Below are positions 1 to 12,629 of a stretch of 64,000 nucleotides of DNA, one piece after another. The number at the start of each line of letters is the position of its first letter. The first letter of the stretch is position 1. The stretch lies in NCBI RefSeq assembly GCF_019649055.1, contig NW_026570225.1, positions 2,604,001 to 2,668,000 of the forward strand. Reading direction: 5' to 3'. Origin of the DNA: Paramacrobiotus metropolitanus (Eukaryota; Tardigrada; Eutardigrada; Parachela; Macrobiotidae). Made by a program: the position numbers and the translations under genes. The notes below the pieces were generated by a model, which saw only the letters and a list, made by a program, of their open reading frames with translations, was not told where the DNA came from and made no database searches.

Positions 1-190
1 GCTCAACCAGAATAAATCATTTAGTCAGTCAACGTACGTATATCTTAGATCGACATTTTGTATACAGATACAGATAATTGTGTTTGTAGACGCTGCTTAT
101 GTAAGGAAAGTGCAAAGGTTACGACATCGGCTACATCGGACCGTAGTTGGATTCTTTTACGCATGACCTTTGAGTAAACGCTTCACTTAC

Positions 191-3100
191 AATGTGCAAG
201 CGGAACAGCCAATAAAAATCCCAACGATGTATAAACTGGATTAGTCCATGCGACACCCAGGTTTATCAGGTAATTAAACGCTGAAAGACAGGAAATTCAT
301 AAAGCGACCGAAGAGATTTTTTTGTTGAAAATAATACCTGATCAAATTATACAGAGAATTTTATAATTTACTGAAAGATATTAGATGCTGAATTACCCAT
401 GGACGCTGCGGAGTTCTTGCAAACGATGTCCCAAGGAATGCTCTCCCATTCCCACCGCTCGGCCTTTGTCAAGTAAAGAATGAGCACAATGGGCCACATG
501 GTGAACAGAGTGAAACAGGCCAAAGTAGAGACGGAAAAGGTGATCTGGCCCAAATCTGTCGTGCCTCCGATTCGTTTCTTGTACAACACCTGCACCACGT
601 ATTCGTAATTACAGTACTGCGGCAAGTTACGAATTATCAGCGTTTGAACTCTGAAGCCACAAAGCGGCTTAATAATATATTTTGTATACTCGTTTATTGT
701 TCATGAACCTATGTTTAGCTACTGCATAATATTCATCAGTAGTACAAAGAATAGTTTTGAACACATAAATTGTGTGATCACAAAGAAGGCCGCGTGGTAC
801 GTGTTTCAGCTTGAAATTAAATTATGAATAATAATATGTACGCACCTGATATACGGCAGTTATCATTGCGCCAAGAATCATCATCACAGCACTCTCCCAA
901 TCTGGATTGGTGAAACCTTCGTGGTAAGCCAAGAGTACCACTCCTATCAATGAGCACAATACTCCCAGGATCTAAAACAGGATCTTAACCATTAAATTTT
1001 ACTATCGGGGCTACCATTTTGCGATAATTAAAATTAATTAGATAATTAGATAATCATCACATTATTTACATACACTGATCTACCGCCCCCATTAAAAAAG
1101 TTATCGGTCATTATTTTCTAAGAACCCATTATCAGTTTCAACTCAAGTATTTGTACTACAAATGAATATTCTTTCATGCAGCTAATAATTTGCGTAGAGT
1201 TTTAGTAAACGGCAGGAAAATCAACCTCCCTGCATATACAATTGAACCGTATACTGCAACTGCAAGCTCGTTCCCGGCGCAGCCAGCAATGCCAAGCATG
1301 TGATGTCCTCATGCAGCATGTGCTATCAACAAAAGAACTGGCCAACACAAGCTCATTAGTTGGTTTCTCGAAAGAATAATTAACTCCAATAGTGATCAGA
1401 ACTTTTAGTATCAATGGGTGGGTACTGGTTTTTCGCATAATCAACAGCGAGGTTAAAGCAAGCATATTAATGATTTCTAGGTGGTAGACAGTAGCTAACG
1501 ATAAGTAATCAGGTTCCGGCTGGAATAATCATAAACCATAGGCAGAACTGTCTGTGGACGCTTCTAACAGCCTGTATAAACAAAACGCGCTTAATGAATT
1601 CGCTTTTCGATTAATATGCTATTGCTGTGCTAAAAGTAAAATATAAAACATGAACATAATATGGTTGCGCTTGTAAGCATTGCAGTTTTCGAAGAAAACC
1701 TTCGTTTAAAGGTCATCTACCAGCCCGGTGCAAACATGTAAGAAAAAACTTACAAATATTACAGCAGGTAACGCGTAAAACATTCGTAGGTAATACTTAT
1801 ACGATTTTTACTTTATACTGTACGCACTTTGACCGGCATAATATCGACACCCAGGATAATAACTGATAAAATGTAAACCCAAGCCACGTTGGAAGCGTTG
1901 AGAGCAGTCCCATTTCCGGCCCAGACAAAATGGTAAGGAGCAAATGTGAGATACTGTACAGCGATGCTGATGGTGGATAACAATGCAATATCGATGAAAA
2001 AGATTTTTGCCGAAATTTTCCGTCCACCATAAATTTTTGTTCCATTTCTGTAACAAAAAGGTGCATACCTATAGTTTAGTAGTGTTTTTTCGTGCGCATT
2101 TTATTTGCGGTTTTAGCGCTTGCATGAAATTTTGCAAATAGCCTGTTACGCAAGCGAAACCTGAAAACAAAACCACAAGTATTGTTCCTGTACTGCCGGA
2201 TAAAAATTAGCATATTATTCATTGTATAAACGTCATGTAATGTAATCAGTTCGAAGTATTAAAGTACTCGATGCTTTGTGAAATTTCCGTATAATAAAAA
2301 CTGGCAAGCTAGAAAACAGTTTACTTATATAAGTGTGCATATAATTCCCCATCAGGTATGACTTTTTATTAATGTTATAAGCCTATGTTTTGGCGGAAAT
2401 AACCACCAACGAAAATAAAAGTCTGAGCCATGTACAAAGGTGTGATATCCGCAACGCGTTCGTCGAATTGCCTTGATATTATTACCTTGTCAACAATTCA
2501 AACTAGTGAATACCGTAAAAGTAAATGAACGGCGAAATGCCCGCAAATGTATTGCCGGCGCTTGAGGCACTCTGAGAAACTGCTTCCAGCAAGATGTGGA
2601 ATATCCATGCTCCATAGTTTACAAGTACATGCTGCTTGCGATATTACACAGCGTGGTCAATTTCGTAATATACAAGTACCTTCTCTTCGCAAGATAATTG
2701 TATCAGCTCATTAATTGTATTTAGCTGTGCAGTGTTACGAACACATCATTTACGATTAATAAAAAATCTGGTTACGGAATCAGGAAAAGATAATGAGCTA
2801 TTTTTGAATTCTTACTTGACAAGATCTTTGACAGTCTCTTGCTTGACGCCACACCGCTTAAACAGGAAATCATAGACCTTGCGCAACACCACGAAGATAG
2901 GAAAAGCCGAAATGCGCCAATTGCTACGGAACCAGATCAGGAAGAGCGGCGCGTGGAAGTAGGTAGTGGATGTGTTCTTTGCGTAATAGTTTAAGAGGGC
3001 CGACGAGATGGCGATACCACCAATACACAGCAATCCAAGGACAAGCAGACGAAAGTCCTTGAAACGTAACCTCTTTAGATCCTCATCGGGAGGCTTGTCG

Positions 3101-4166
3101 TCCGCTGTAACAACGCCATCCAACACAATGTAACCAGTAATATTAACATAACGAAATTATGGAGTATCGGCTAGCAGGCCAATTATGCCAAGTGCGTCTG
3201 TTTTCAGCGCCGACAACACTTGTTCATCATGTAACATTAGTCCAAGTGTATTGGCTTGAACGCAAATTCCTACTCAACTTCCGGTCCAGTTTGCTCGTGC
3301 CCGGATAGTCCGACACGGCGGCGGCCCACACTGACAAGGATGCTTGATCTTTTATCGTACACTTATTAATGTTTCGCAGTAAGTGAATACAAGTGCTACA
3401 CTTAATCCACAAAAAAATCATTAGATGAATGTATAGTACGTGCGTTGCAACTGCAACAGCATTGAATTATTCAATATTAATAACAGTCATGCAAAACTGC
3501 ATTTCCAAATTGATAACAACGGAATTCTTCAGTGTTCATAAATCAATTCCTTTATTTATACATTCTAGTAAAAAAAATTCACACAGTTGACGAAAACGGT
3601 CACAGTTCCGCTACTTTAATTGTAAATCAGTAAATCAGTAAATCAAAAAACCTTAAAAATTATGTATAAATTGTGCAATATTTAATTTACGCACCAAATT
3701 TTAATTCAACTTCATATTTTGTCTATAGTATTTACGCGAATGAATCATTTTTCAAAGATTCTCAATATTAGTATTTCCATGTTGCGGTAAGATCCCGCAT
3801 AGATCTGCCACTCTAGGCGAGGTTGGTACTTGGTAAGTACAGACTGTACAGTGTAGTAACTGCAGCCATGTAAGCACTTATCAGTATGTACATGTGGCGC
3901 TTATGTTATTACTTACGGCGAACGCTGTCCTCCTCGCAGTCCGGGTCTGGTTTTTTGAAATCATCGCCGCTGTCGTCGGATGATACACGGGATATGCGTC
4001 GCCAAGGTGTGCCGTTGGAATTGGAGTGGATGGACATTCTACTCCCAGCCGCATGCGCGTGGACACCGTTGCCTACCGCATTTGCCTGCTGCTCGTCGCT
4101 TTCCGATTGCGACCTTTGCTGGCACAACACCGATGACAAAATAGTACGTCCGGCGCGTATCAACAT
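191..4166 (-). CDS. SLC35F3/F4-like transporter, copy A (3' end outside window)
   Basis: Member of the SLC35F3/F4 branch of the drug/metabolite transporter superfamily, a ten-helix membrane carrier. SLC35F3 has been proposed to carry thiamine; the substrate here is unknown. Exons by alignment to the four neighbouring copies: 4166-3917, 3104-2816, 2047-1828, 971-846, 589-397, 280-191, all with GT-AG borders and phases 1,2,0,0,1,1. About 389 residues are visible. The first exon codes for a hydrophilic, Ser/Asp-rich N-terminal tail. The second carries the family signature FHAPLFLIWF. The fifth starts VLYKKRIGGTTDLG, which lines up with the VLFK segment of human SLC35F4. The last exon (final helix and tail) is not in bases 1-190 and should lie beyond the left edge. 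The ATG at 4166 is the first in frame in that exon; an extra upstream exon is possible. Family call is firm, substrate unknown. Confidence 0.85.
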
Positions 4167-5950
4167 TGGATGCTCCTTCCGGGGTGCAATTTTCTTGATA
4201 GAAAAACGACTGCAACGCTGATAACAAAGTCGTTACGTTGCGCCTTTACGATGCAGCAACCGTAAAACAGACCGGTTGCAACAATTGTAAGGTATCTTAT
4301 TAAGTTCTTTAACTGAAGATGTTCGCCTGAGAAAATTGGCAATGGCGGTGATTTTTATCCGGTATCGATGGCGTATACAGGAAGATGTCGCACGCTCGTA
4401 GGGGGAGAAGACCGGAAAATAATCAAATGCATCGATACTGTCAGCAGCCTGTGTAAAAAGTGAACAATAACGCCATTCACTGCCTTTCAATTCACATTCA
4501 ATACTGGGTGTTTACTGCAGTATGCATGTATGTATGGAGAAAATAAGCCAACGTAATAACCTTCGATAATTTATGCGAATAATAACGCGAAGCGTCCGTT
4601 GCGTTGCAGGCGACAAAACACATGTGCCGAGAAAGCCCGATATAATTGCGCACCGTTTCCCAGCAGTCTACTAGACAAAAAACAATGATTGTCAGTGCAA
4701 ACTGTGGTCGTACAGCACAGTGTCAGTTATATGTACTAGTTCAATGCGACGGCGCTAAAAAAACAGCAACTTCTTATTTTCTTTGAAATTATGAATCACG
4801 TGCAGGTAACTTCAGAACGTGGTTGCTTATATGCAGCCAATCATGATGGGTAGAACATAACATGAGGAGGGCTTAGGTCACTCTTGACCCATTCGTTTTT
4901 TATTCATGCTAGACGACCTGTTGCAATGCAACAAAGTACTGGTTTTCGTACAATCTACGCGCTAGACATGGACTTAGTTTGCGAATTCGGATACAGCGCA
5001 GTACTGAATTTGATACGATTCCGTGTATTTCGTAACGAATATATAAATAGATATAATGATCTACCTGTAATTACGTACCGCAGTGTACAGCGAACTGTCA
5101 CATAATTGGTACAGGCTATTTATTCGTTTTACAAAGTGAAACTGACAGCGTATCGATAAAACTCAATTTCATTTGCATTTTTTCGGCCCGCTGGCGGTTT
5201 TGGACTTTTGGCGACTGGGTTGCTAAAACTGAGTATATGTACTGGTACATGTTTAATGTTGGCATAATGCAATGTAATATCTTTATGCAACGTGATATAT
5301 CTATATGCAACACAGAAGCGATGAAGTCGATCTGAAATTTTGCATATGTGCGATTCATGCATACCAATGTCGAGAAGCAGGTCAGCCGATCAGTCCTTCA
5401 AAAAAGCTTTTCTTTGTGCAGTACTTAATCGATTAGGTGATAGCAGTTACAGCAACTCTACACGCTGCACTGTGCTGTAAGTTTTGCATGGTAAAATGAC
5501 TTTTTTTGCATGGTAAAACATAAAACAAAACCTTACAAATATCACAAGTTTTTTATTGTTAGGCGTGTCGATGTACAGATGGTGGCAGAGTTATCATCTT
5601 GGTGTACAATTAGGTGTCCATTAGTAAGAAATTAGTGCACGTTCACGCGGCATGCAAAAAAAGACGAGCAGCTGCTGCCTTATAGCATAGTTACACTAAC
5701 AGTATTTCCGAAAGCAAAACTGCAAAACATCGATCATTGTTAATTTTGTATGTAGCTCATGTTTATATGTCTTCAATTGGCGTGTACATAAATCAGTGGC
5801 GATAGTATTGACGATTAAATGTGTATAATATTATAATCATTGTTAATTTTATTTATCCGGTATCAAAGTAATACGTAGTCCATTATCCATAGAAGTACAA
5901 TAAATTTATTAATAATGTTGAAGTGTGATGCATCAAAAGCAGACAGGACG
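4167..5950. other. Intergenic, between transporter copies A and B
   Basis: AT-rich sequence upstream of copy A and downstream of copy B, which are in tandem on the minus strand. Only short chance reading frames are present and none resembles a known family. An AATAAA on the minus strand (5910-5905) lies about 40 bases after the copy B stop and is a likely polyadenylation signal. The copy A promoter should be in the right-hand part of its first few hundred upstream bases, but I see no clear core element. Confidence 0.5.
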
Positions 5951-8489
5951 CTATTTCTGTGAAATTTTTAAAACGTTTCTCTTAAATCCACTTTTATAGC
6001 GCCGTAACATCTTTAGGTTGCCTCGAACGTTCTTCCATCCGCGTCGTATGCTGCTCCACGTTAGAACATCCGCAAAAATTAACAGGGTCACTCCAGATAA
6101 CACCAATGTTGCTCCAATGATATCGACCGCCGTTTGCTGTCGGTCATTCCAACAACGATCTAACACTAACAACCGTAAGGTAAAATCAGAATAAGTTAGA
6201 CTGAAAAAATCAAAGTAACCTTAAGCAATTACGCGCAGGCAGGTATCAACAAACAGTTTCCAAAATAATTGAAAAATTATGTGTTGCAATGCTAAGTCTG
6301 ATGTCAAGTGGGCAGCCTTACGGTAAGTTATTGGGACTACCATAAGGAAGCCAACGGATGTATACAGCGGATTAATCCGTGAAACAGCAAAATTTGTCAG
6401 GAAAATCACAACTGCAATTATTATAGTTCGGTCATTTCATTAATTCATTAATTCACACAATTTATTACTATAAGCCTAATTTCGTACTTTACACTAAAGG
6501 ATACCACCGATGATAAAACTAAAAGGTCACGACAATATTGTTATAATTAAAAACATACGGCAGTTAGTAGAGGATGTTGTAAACAACATTTTCAACGGTA
6601 GTGTAGAATAATCCCACACCTCCACGTGGGAATATTTCAGTGCAAGAACCATTGGCCACATCAATAGTGTGGAAATAACTGACATTACTGTAATGGAGAA
6701 GTATATTCGCCCAAGGTGGGTCGTGCCGCCGATCTGGAGTTTAAAAACCACCTTGAACCAAAACAAATCTTGTCAAACCATTAAATAATAGTAAGTGCTT
6801 TACAGTTGTACGATCACAAAAGGGGCTCCAGTAATTTATCTGCTTTTAATTATTAAATGACACAACGTAGTTTACGTGATGCAGGAATATAAAGTTGGTA
6901 ATTTCCCATGATAAAACGAATTCACTGCTTCCACAACGTAGTTTACGTGATGCAGGAATATAAAGTTGGTAATTTCCCATTTCCCATGATAAAACGAATT
7001 CACTGCTTAACTGTTCGATTAATAGAAGAATTCATACATATATTTGTATATTTCGAAAATTCAGTTTTAACGATGTTTTAACCTGATACAATGCAGTGGA
7101 AATGGCACCCCAGATTATCGCTGTGGAATTGTACCATTTCGGGTTAACAACGATCTCCATTAGAGCTAGCGCTGCCAGTCCGAATAAACCCAACAGCGCT
7201 CCAAAAACCTAATTGTAAGACCAATTTTAGGATTGCTTAATTACTTGCAGAGTGCTCATATACCATCGATTAATCAACGGCACGGCATATGCACCTTTGT
7301 TTTAATTGGTTTGATGTCAAGAAATACCGAAGATAACAGGAAGACAAACACAAAACTGGATGCCCCCAGCGCAGCCACAGTTCCGGTAGACACTGCATAA
7401 TACAGCGGCGCCCAGTTTCCGTACTGCGACAGGATGTGCAGAGCTGCCAACAGCATGAAGTCCCAGAAAACCTTGGTAAAGGTTACTTTTCTTCCACCGT
7501 AAATCATCGCGCTGTCCCTAAATGTATAAATTAATAAGTTTCGTCATATATTAATGACCACATGGTAAACCTCATTGGGAGATTTTTCTTAACATTAAAG
7601 ACTTGGCTAAACTGTTTCCTGAAAAAGTGAGTCTAGGTCTGCATGCGCAGTTATCATTTTTACATGTTCCATTTATTGTTAGAAGAGTAAGCTTTTAACT
7701 TATAATGCGCTTTGGACTAGCCGCTTTGGCTTTAGAATTTAGACGTACAAATAGAATTCCTTGAATGACCTTTCTGGAATTCCTCCATGAAACATGCACG
7801 CGTTCAGTCGCTTAATACAAAGGTAAACAGGAAATGTAAAAATCCTGACTGCAAAGCGATGCCATACGATGAAAGAGGGTGCATAAAACGATTCCTGTTC
7901 TGTTGACTGCCGAACTATGTTATTGACCATTCCAGCAAGGCTCGAAAATGAGCCAATAAACAGAATGCCCATGATAAAACTTTTAATATCGCGGATTCTC
8001 AAATGGTCGAATTCGGTGTGAGTAGAAACTGACTTTTGTAAGACTGCAAGTGGAAAAAGTCAATCTGACAATGGAGCAGTGAACAAGCCAAGCGTTTGTA
8101 TGATTTATGAATCTTACTTACAAATCTTACTTGTGGATTTATAAACCTTATACGTTTAAATGACTTAAGTCACTGACAATATTGCATCATGTGTTTATCC
8201 TTTATCTGTTCGCACCTGGACGCAACTGGTAGCTCCCGTAGCTTTTGTACGAAAATTGTGCTGTAAGCCGAACCCGACTGGCTGACGCAGGGCGACCTTT
8301 GTTAGCTGAGATTTGGGATTTTAGTTGGCCAGGAGGTGGAGAGCGATCGCTGATGTGAGCAAGCTGAGCGGAAACGTTGGCTTGAGCAGATGGGACAGCA
8401 AGATCGCCGCGATGGCTCTGAATCCCGTTGCCAGAATCCGCCAATAAATGATTAGATGTTGACGAAATTTTCTTGACATGCTTCAACAT
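5951..8489 (-). CDS. SLC35F3/F4-like transporter, copy B
   Basis: Complete seven-exon gene: 8489-8216, 8043-7749, 7517-7295, 7208-7083, 6751-6559, 6411-6322, 6165-5951. Joined length is 1416 bases, coding for 471 residues and ending in TAG. Intron phases are 1,2,0,0,1,1, as in the other copies. The N-terminal exon is a hydrophilic tail. Exon 2 has the FYAPSFIVWH version of the family motif, exon 5 begins VVFKLQIGGTTHLG, and exon 7 holds the last helix with the LLIFADVLTW motif shared with copy C. The conserved stretch around the human DVSALFCCN segment is replaced by unrelated residues (TVAALGASS), so substrate recognition may differ from copy D. Introns are 86-331 bases; intron 4 contains a tandem duplication. 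It is probably a multi-pass membrane transporter of Golgi or plasma membrane; substrate cannot be read from the sequence. Confidence 0.88.
6861..7008. repeat. Two-copy tandem repeat of about 71 bp in copy B intron 4
   Basis: Unit 1 (6861-6931) begins CACAACGTAGTTTACGTGAT and is followed directly by a second copy (6932-7008). The copies differ mainly by a 6-base expansion (a doubled TTTCCC) in unit 2. It lies wholly within an intron and does not touch the splice sites. Near identity suggests a recent duplication or an assembly artefact. Confidence 0.9.
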
Positions 8490-9133
8490 ATTTTATGCAA
8501 CTGCTATTCAAGAGCTAGAAGAGGTTTACGCTAATCATTGCAGTGAACGAATCGTTGTGAATACTGCTTCCTGTTTTGGAATAAGTTTTCGCAAAAACAG
8601 AGACAGCAAGACACTAATTAATTTTGGAACCACTTCAGCGGAGTTTTGCGGTTTGAACGTATTCACATCCTTGATACACTTTTTGGCTCACTGTTGTCTA
8701 AAATATCGGAAAAAATAATCGTATAAACGCGTTCAGTTATAAAATTGGCATAAAGATACGACGTTGTTAGACCATCAGAGCAAAGGTCATTAAACTCGTC
8801 TGGAGTGGTAAGGTAAACTACTTACATATAGGTTACTCGATCCGTTTTAGCTTACTTTTCCAATTCATTATTGCTCAAATTATGTACTCAGTTAGATGCA
8901 GAAAGAAAAAAAGTATTTCATAAAGAAACTCTAAAAACAGACAATATCACGAAGTTTCAAACTTTATAATAACGCCTAGTTTTTTTCTGAGTCAAACTGC
9001 TACCCGCAACAGTGCATTTACTTTGCTGTAATACCGGCATCACCATCAGTATATGTACACAGCCATATAGAAAACGGATTTCTACGACAAAAACCAAAAA
9101 ATGATGATTTTATCCACCCTAGCTTGAAAGTAA
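8490..9133. other. Intergenic, between transporter copies B and C
   Basis: Short AT-rich gap upstream of copy B and downstream of copy C (both minus strand). No coding signal was recognised. It should contain the copy B promoter and the copy C 3' end. The part next to the copy C stop (9104-9148) has a diverged duplicate inside copy C intron 6. Confidence 0.5.
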
Positions 9134-11932
9134 CTACGTCGTGTCCACTGGACGAAATGATCCCGATCTGGCCACAGAGGCTGCAGGCAGTTTGAGCTCT
9201 TCGACGTTTCTGACCGTAATGCCCATGAGCTTCAGTTGAGCAGTGGCCGTAGTGTCTTCCAGTTTGACACTTTTTTCCACATGGGCGTTGACCTTTCTGC
9301 CGGTATAGTTCTGGCAGAGTTGCAGATTACCTCGGAAGTTACGCCACTCTTGTTTGAAGTGATCCCAGGTTAGGACATCGGCAAAAACTAGTAAAATGAA
9401 TCCTGTGGCAATTAAACCCGATCCAACAAAATCAATCGCCCAGGTTGTACGTTGATTCCAGAAATAGTCGAACACTAAGCAGACACATAGTAGTTACAGT
9501 ATAATTAATGGAGTTTTTGGAAAAATACTGTCAACGGAAACGGAAAACGGAAAGAATACTGTCAACGGAAAATACGGAAGGAAATACTGTCAACGTTAAC
9601 AATATTATTACGGCAATAGCGAATCATGCCAATTTACCGACTTACCCATAACCATTAATTAATATATGCACATAAAATTTAGTAAGTAATTAAAAAAGCT
9701 GTTACTTATACTGGGATCAATAATATGTGACTAAAATACTTTGAATAAGTTAAAAATGCACTTTTTCAAAAGAGGATGATTTTATCCACCCTCGCTAGTA
9801 AGTAGTAAGTCACTACGTCGTATCCAAATACAAATAAATGAATGTATAAATACAGTCAATATATATACACACTTTCGAAGTGAAAGTGTATATCATTAAT
9901 GCACTCTTTCGAAGCAAAAGCATTAATGCATTATTTTTTTACTTCATTCAAATTTTTACCATAAGTCATTGGTACCACCATAAGGAATCCCAGGGAAGTA
10001 AAAAATGGATTCGTCCATGCAACACCCAGGTTGATCAAAAATGCCAAAGCTAACATGAAAAATAATTAATATTACATAAAGCGTGCACTGGACATTTTAA
10101 TTGTGGTGATTTATAGAAGGCATGTGGCTGAGATTAGGAAGCACGATCAAGTAACAGGTCTCACCCCAAGCCGCGGCGGATGTTCGCATGAGCATTTCCC
10201 ACGGAAGGTTATGGTATTCCCATTCTTCTACTTTGGTATATTTTAAAACTAGCACCAGAGGCCACGTTGCCATCGCCGTTAGCATGCCTAATAACGAAAC
10301 CGAAAAACTGATGCGTCCAAGGTTTGTCGTGCCTCCAACACGAATCCTAAAGGTCACCTGTGCAATCATAAAGCAGTTGCCATTAAAGGGTAAAGGCAGC
10401 AAACCTGCATGGAAAAATCAGTAAGCAAATAAAAAAAATCAGCATAACACACTTTAGCACAGTAATACTACTGTAACAAAAAATATTACCGAACAAAATG
10501 TATGTATCAGTATTAATATTTTTATCTGCATTAATTTTGCTTCTCTGATTTATCCCTTAAAAAATAGAATGACAGGACTATAGGTCGATGTTTGAAATTA
10601 AAGTCAGATGGTTTTACGCGTTTTTTATCAATCGTAAACCTACTTGATATACAGCTGTAGATATTGCACCCCAGATAACTGCGGTTGAAGATGCCCATTT
10701 TGGATTGGAGGTAATTTCCAGAAGGAGCAATATTCCCAGCCCAATTATGGCGAATACAACTCCAAAAATCTGCATGGAGAAAGGTTATATTGCGGGTGAT
10801 GTCACCCAAATATACCGTATGATCTACTGCAATTACTAGTGCATATGTGTAAATTTTATGCCCCTACTTTTGCGTTGACAATTTCCAGTTTCAGGAATGC
10901 CGCCGATAAAAGGAATACGAAAACTATGTTGGAGGACTGCAGAGCAGCCAATGTGCCGGTGGAAATTGATCGGTACAGCGGCGCCCAGTTAGCGTACTGG
11001 GTTATCACCGTCAGAACTGTTAGGATTAACAGATCTTTACACCATCGGCTAAATGAAACTTTTCGCTCCCCGTAGAATTTTACCGCGTCTCTAAAATCCA
11101 GACACTGCGTCTACAAATACATATGCATAGCCAGACTTACACAGTTTTACTTTCATAAATTAACAAATTAACACAAATAAAAATTTATAATTTCAGCTGG
11201 TCATGGAACTGCAGCAGATTTAATTATGCACGCCATTCGTATGTATGTACAAGTACGCATGAAATGCGATCAGAGTTTATCGTACTACTTATAAACTTAC
11301 GTAAACAGTTGTTTGTCTATGTAAAATAGGCACTCTTTCGGTATTTTAATGTATTGCATTTCATGACTGCACAACTTACAGAATTAGATGTTTGAATGTC
11401 ACTGGAGGATCAGAGCGTTTTACAATTCGTTCGAAAAGCCATTTAAGCATCAGGTATGTTGGAAACGTGAGCATCCGGTAACAGGCTCGATGCCATACAA
11501 CAAATGCCGGGGAGAAGAAAACATCCGTAGATGTATTTTTTACAACATTATTCAACATAGCATTGCACGTAGAAATGGCGCAAATAAAAACAATGCCGAT
11601 GGAGAACTGCTTTAAGTCACGAATTTTCAGATGTTCAAACTCATCCACGTATTCCTCCACTTCTGCAACAGCACGCTTTTATATATATATGGCAATGATC
11701 GCAGATGCAAATATCGCTATAAATTATTAATAACACATGCACATGTCAGCCTAACTTCTCCACCGAAATATCACTCCTTTTTACCTGAAAGCTCGTCAAT
11801 GTCGCGCCCAAAAGAAATCTGGCGAAAAGTCCGGATGACTACTTGGACAGTAGATAAAGATCGCGACATCTCCGGTTTTGCAAAATCTCCATGTTTGCGA
11901 AATGGATTCTTGAACTTTAAATTCTTCGGCAT
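9134..11932 (-). CDS. SLC35F3/F4-like transporter, copy C
   Basis: Complete seven-exon gene: 11932-11785, 11662-11380, 11090-10868, 10769-10644, 10357-10165, 10049-9960, 9474-9134. Joined length is 1404 bases, coding for 467 residues. Splice phases (1,2,0,0,1,1) and the lengths of exons 3-6 (223, 126, 193, 90) are identical to copy B, its closest relative here. Seen in the protein: a basic N-terminal tail (MPKNLKFKNPFRK), FFSPAFVVWH in exon 2, VTFRIRVGGTTNLG at the start of exon 5, LINLGVAWTNP in exon 6, and LLVFADVLTW in exon 7. The C-terminal cytoplasmic tail is longer than in the other copies. Like A and B, it has lost the DVSALF motif. Probable multi-pass membrane transporter; substrate unknown. 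Confidence 0.88.
9866..9932. repeat. Palindromic cluster in copy C intron 6
   Basis: Two adjacent inverted repeats. One has arms ACACTTTC and GAAAGTGT around GAAGT; the other has arms ATTAATGC and GCATTAAT around a CTTTCGAAGC core. Both contain TTCGAAG at the turn. They can form hairpins but no function is evident. A purine/pyrimidine-simple stretch with three CTGTCAACG copies lies further right in transcription order at about 9526-9600. Confidence 0.6.
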
Positions 11933-12629
11933 TTTAAATTACGGCTACCGTGAAATTCCGATCGAATAATGCGCTTTGGTTGCATCAAATTTCAAGAACA
12001 ATTTGAGCCAAACTGCGTAATATGCCCATTTAGACTGGCAGTAATTTTTAGTTGCGCTTAATAGGGATAATAACATTTAGTTAGGGCTTCCAACTTTCAC
12101 CGATTGTCGAGCTGCTTATGGAAGGTATTTATTAAATATCAATAAAATATGGCAAAAATTGTTTGTTTAGCCAAATGCTTCTTCAGATGCACATCCAGTA
12201 ATATAACAAAATTCTCAACAATAAAAAGCAGTTGACGGACATGCGACGGTTGTGAGCATTCATTTCCGTTTCTCTATCTGGACACACCTGATTTACGATG
12301 GAGATACAGTACTGCACCGCCGTGATACCGGGTCATGAATTAAGTTTAGAAAATAGATAAAGGTCGGCTTCTGTTTAGTGTTTTAACACCTCAATTTTAT
12401 TGTCTGTACTACAGCCAAGTCAGCGTAGTGACATAACGCTGTACCATCACAATTCACATTTAGCCAGCGCATATGTGATATGAACAACAGTATTCGACAG
12501 ATCTGTCAATGCTTCAAAGTCTGTTGTGTGCACTCCAAAGGCATTATACAGGTTCATCAGTTCATGCATAACTTTCACAAACATTAAAATCACAATTAAA
12601 AATTCAAATTACTGTAACTAACCACAGCG
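11933..12629. other. Intergenic, upstream of copy C and downstream of the fucosyltransferase-like gene
   Basis: Both flanking genes are on the minus strand. No reading frame with family resemblance and no RNA gene were recognised. The copy C promoter is expected in the first few hundred bases above 11932. Confidence 0.45.

Noticed and set aside
1-190. Search for the last exon of transporter copy A
   Set aside because: No acceptor followed by the conserved final-helix sequence was found, so the exon is taken to lie left of the window rather than to be absent.
3886-4221. Plus-strand 111-codon frame
   Set aside because: Antisense to the first exon of transporter copy A, whose minus-strand frame has a donor in the right phase.
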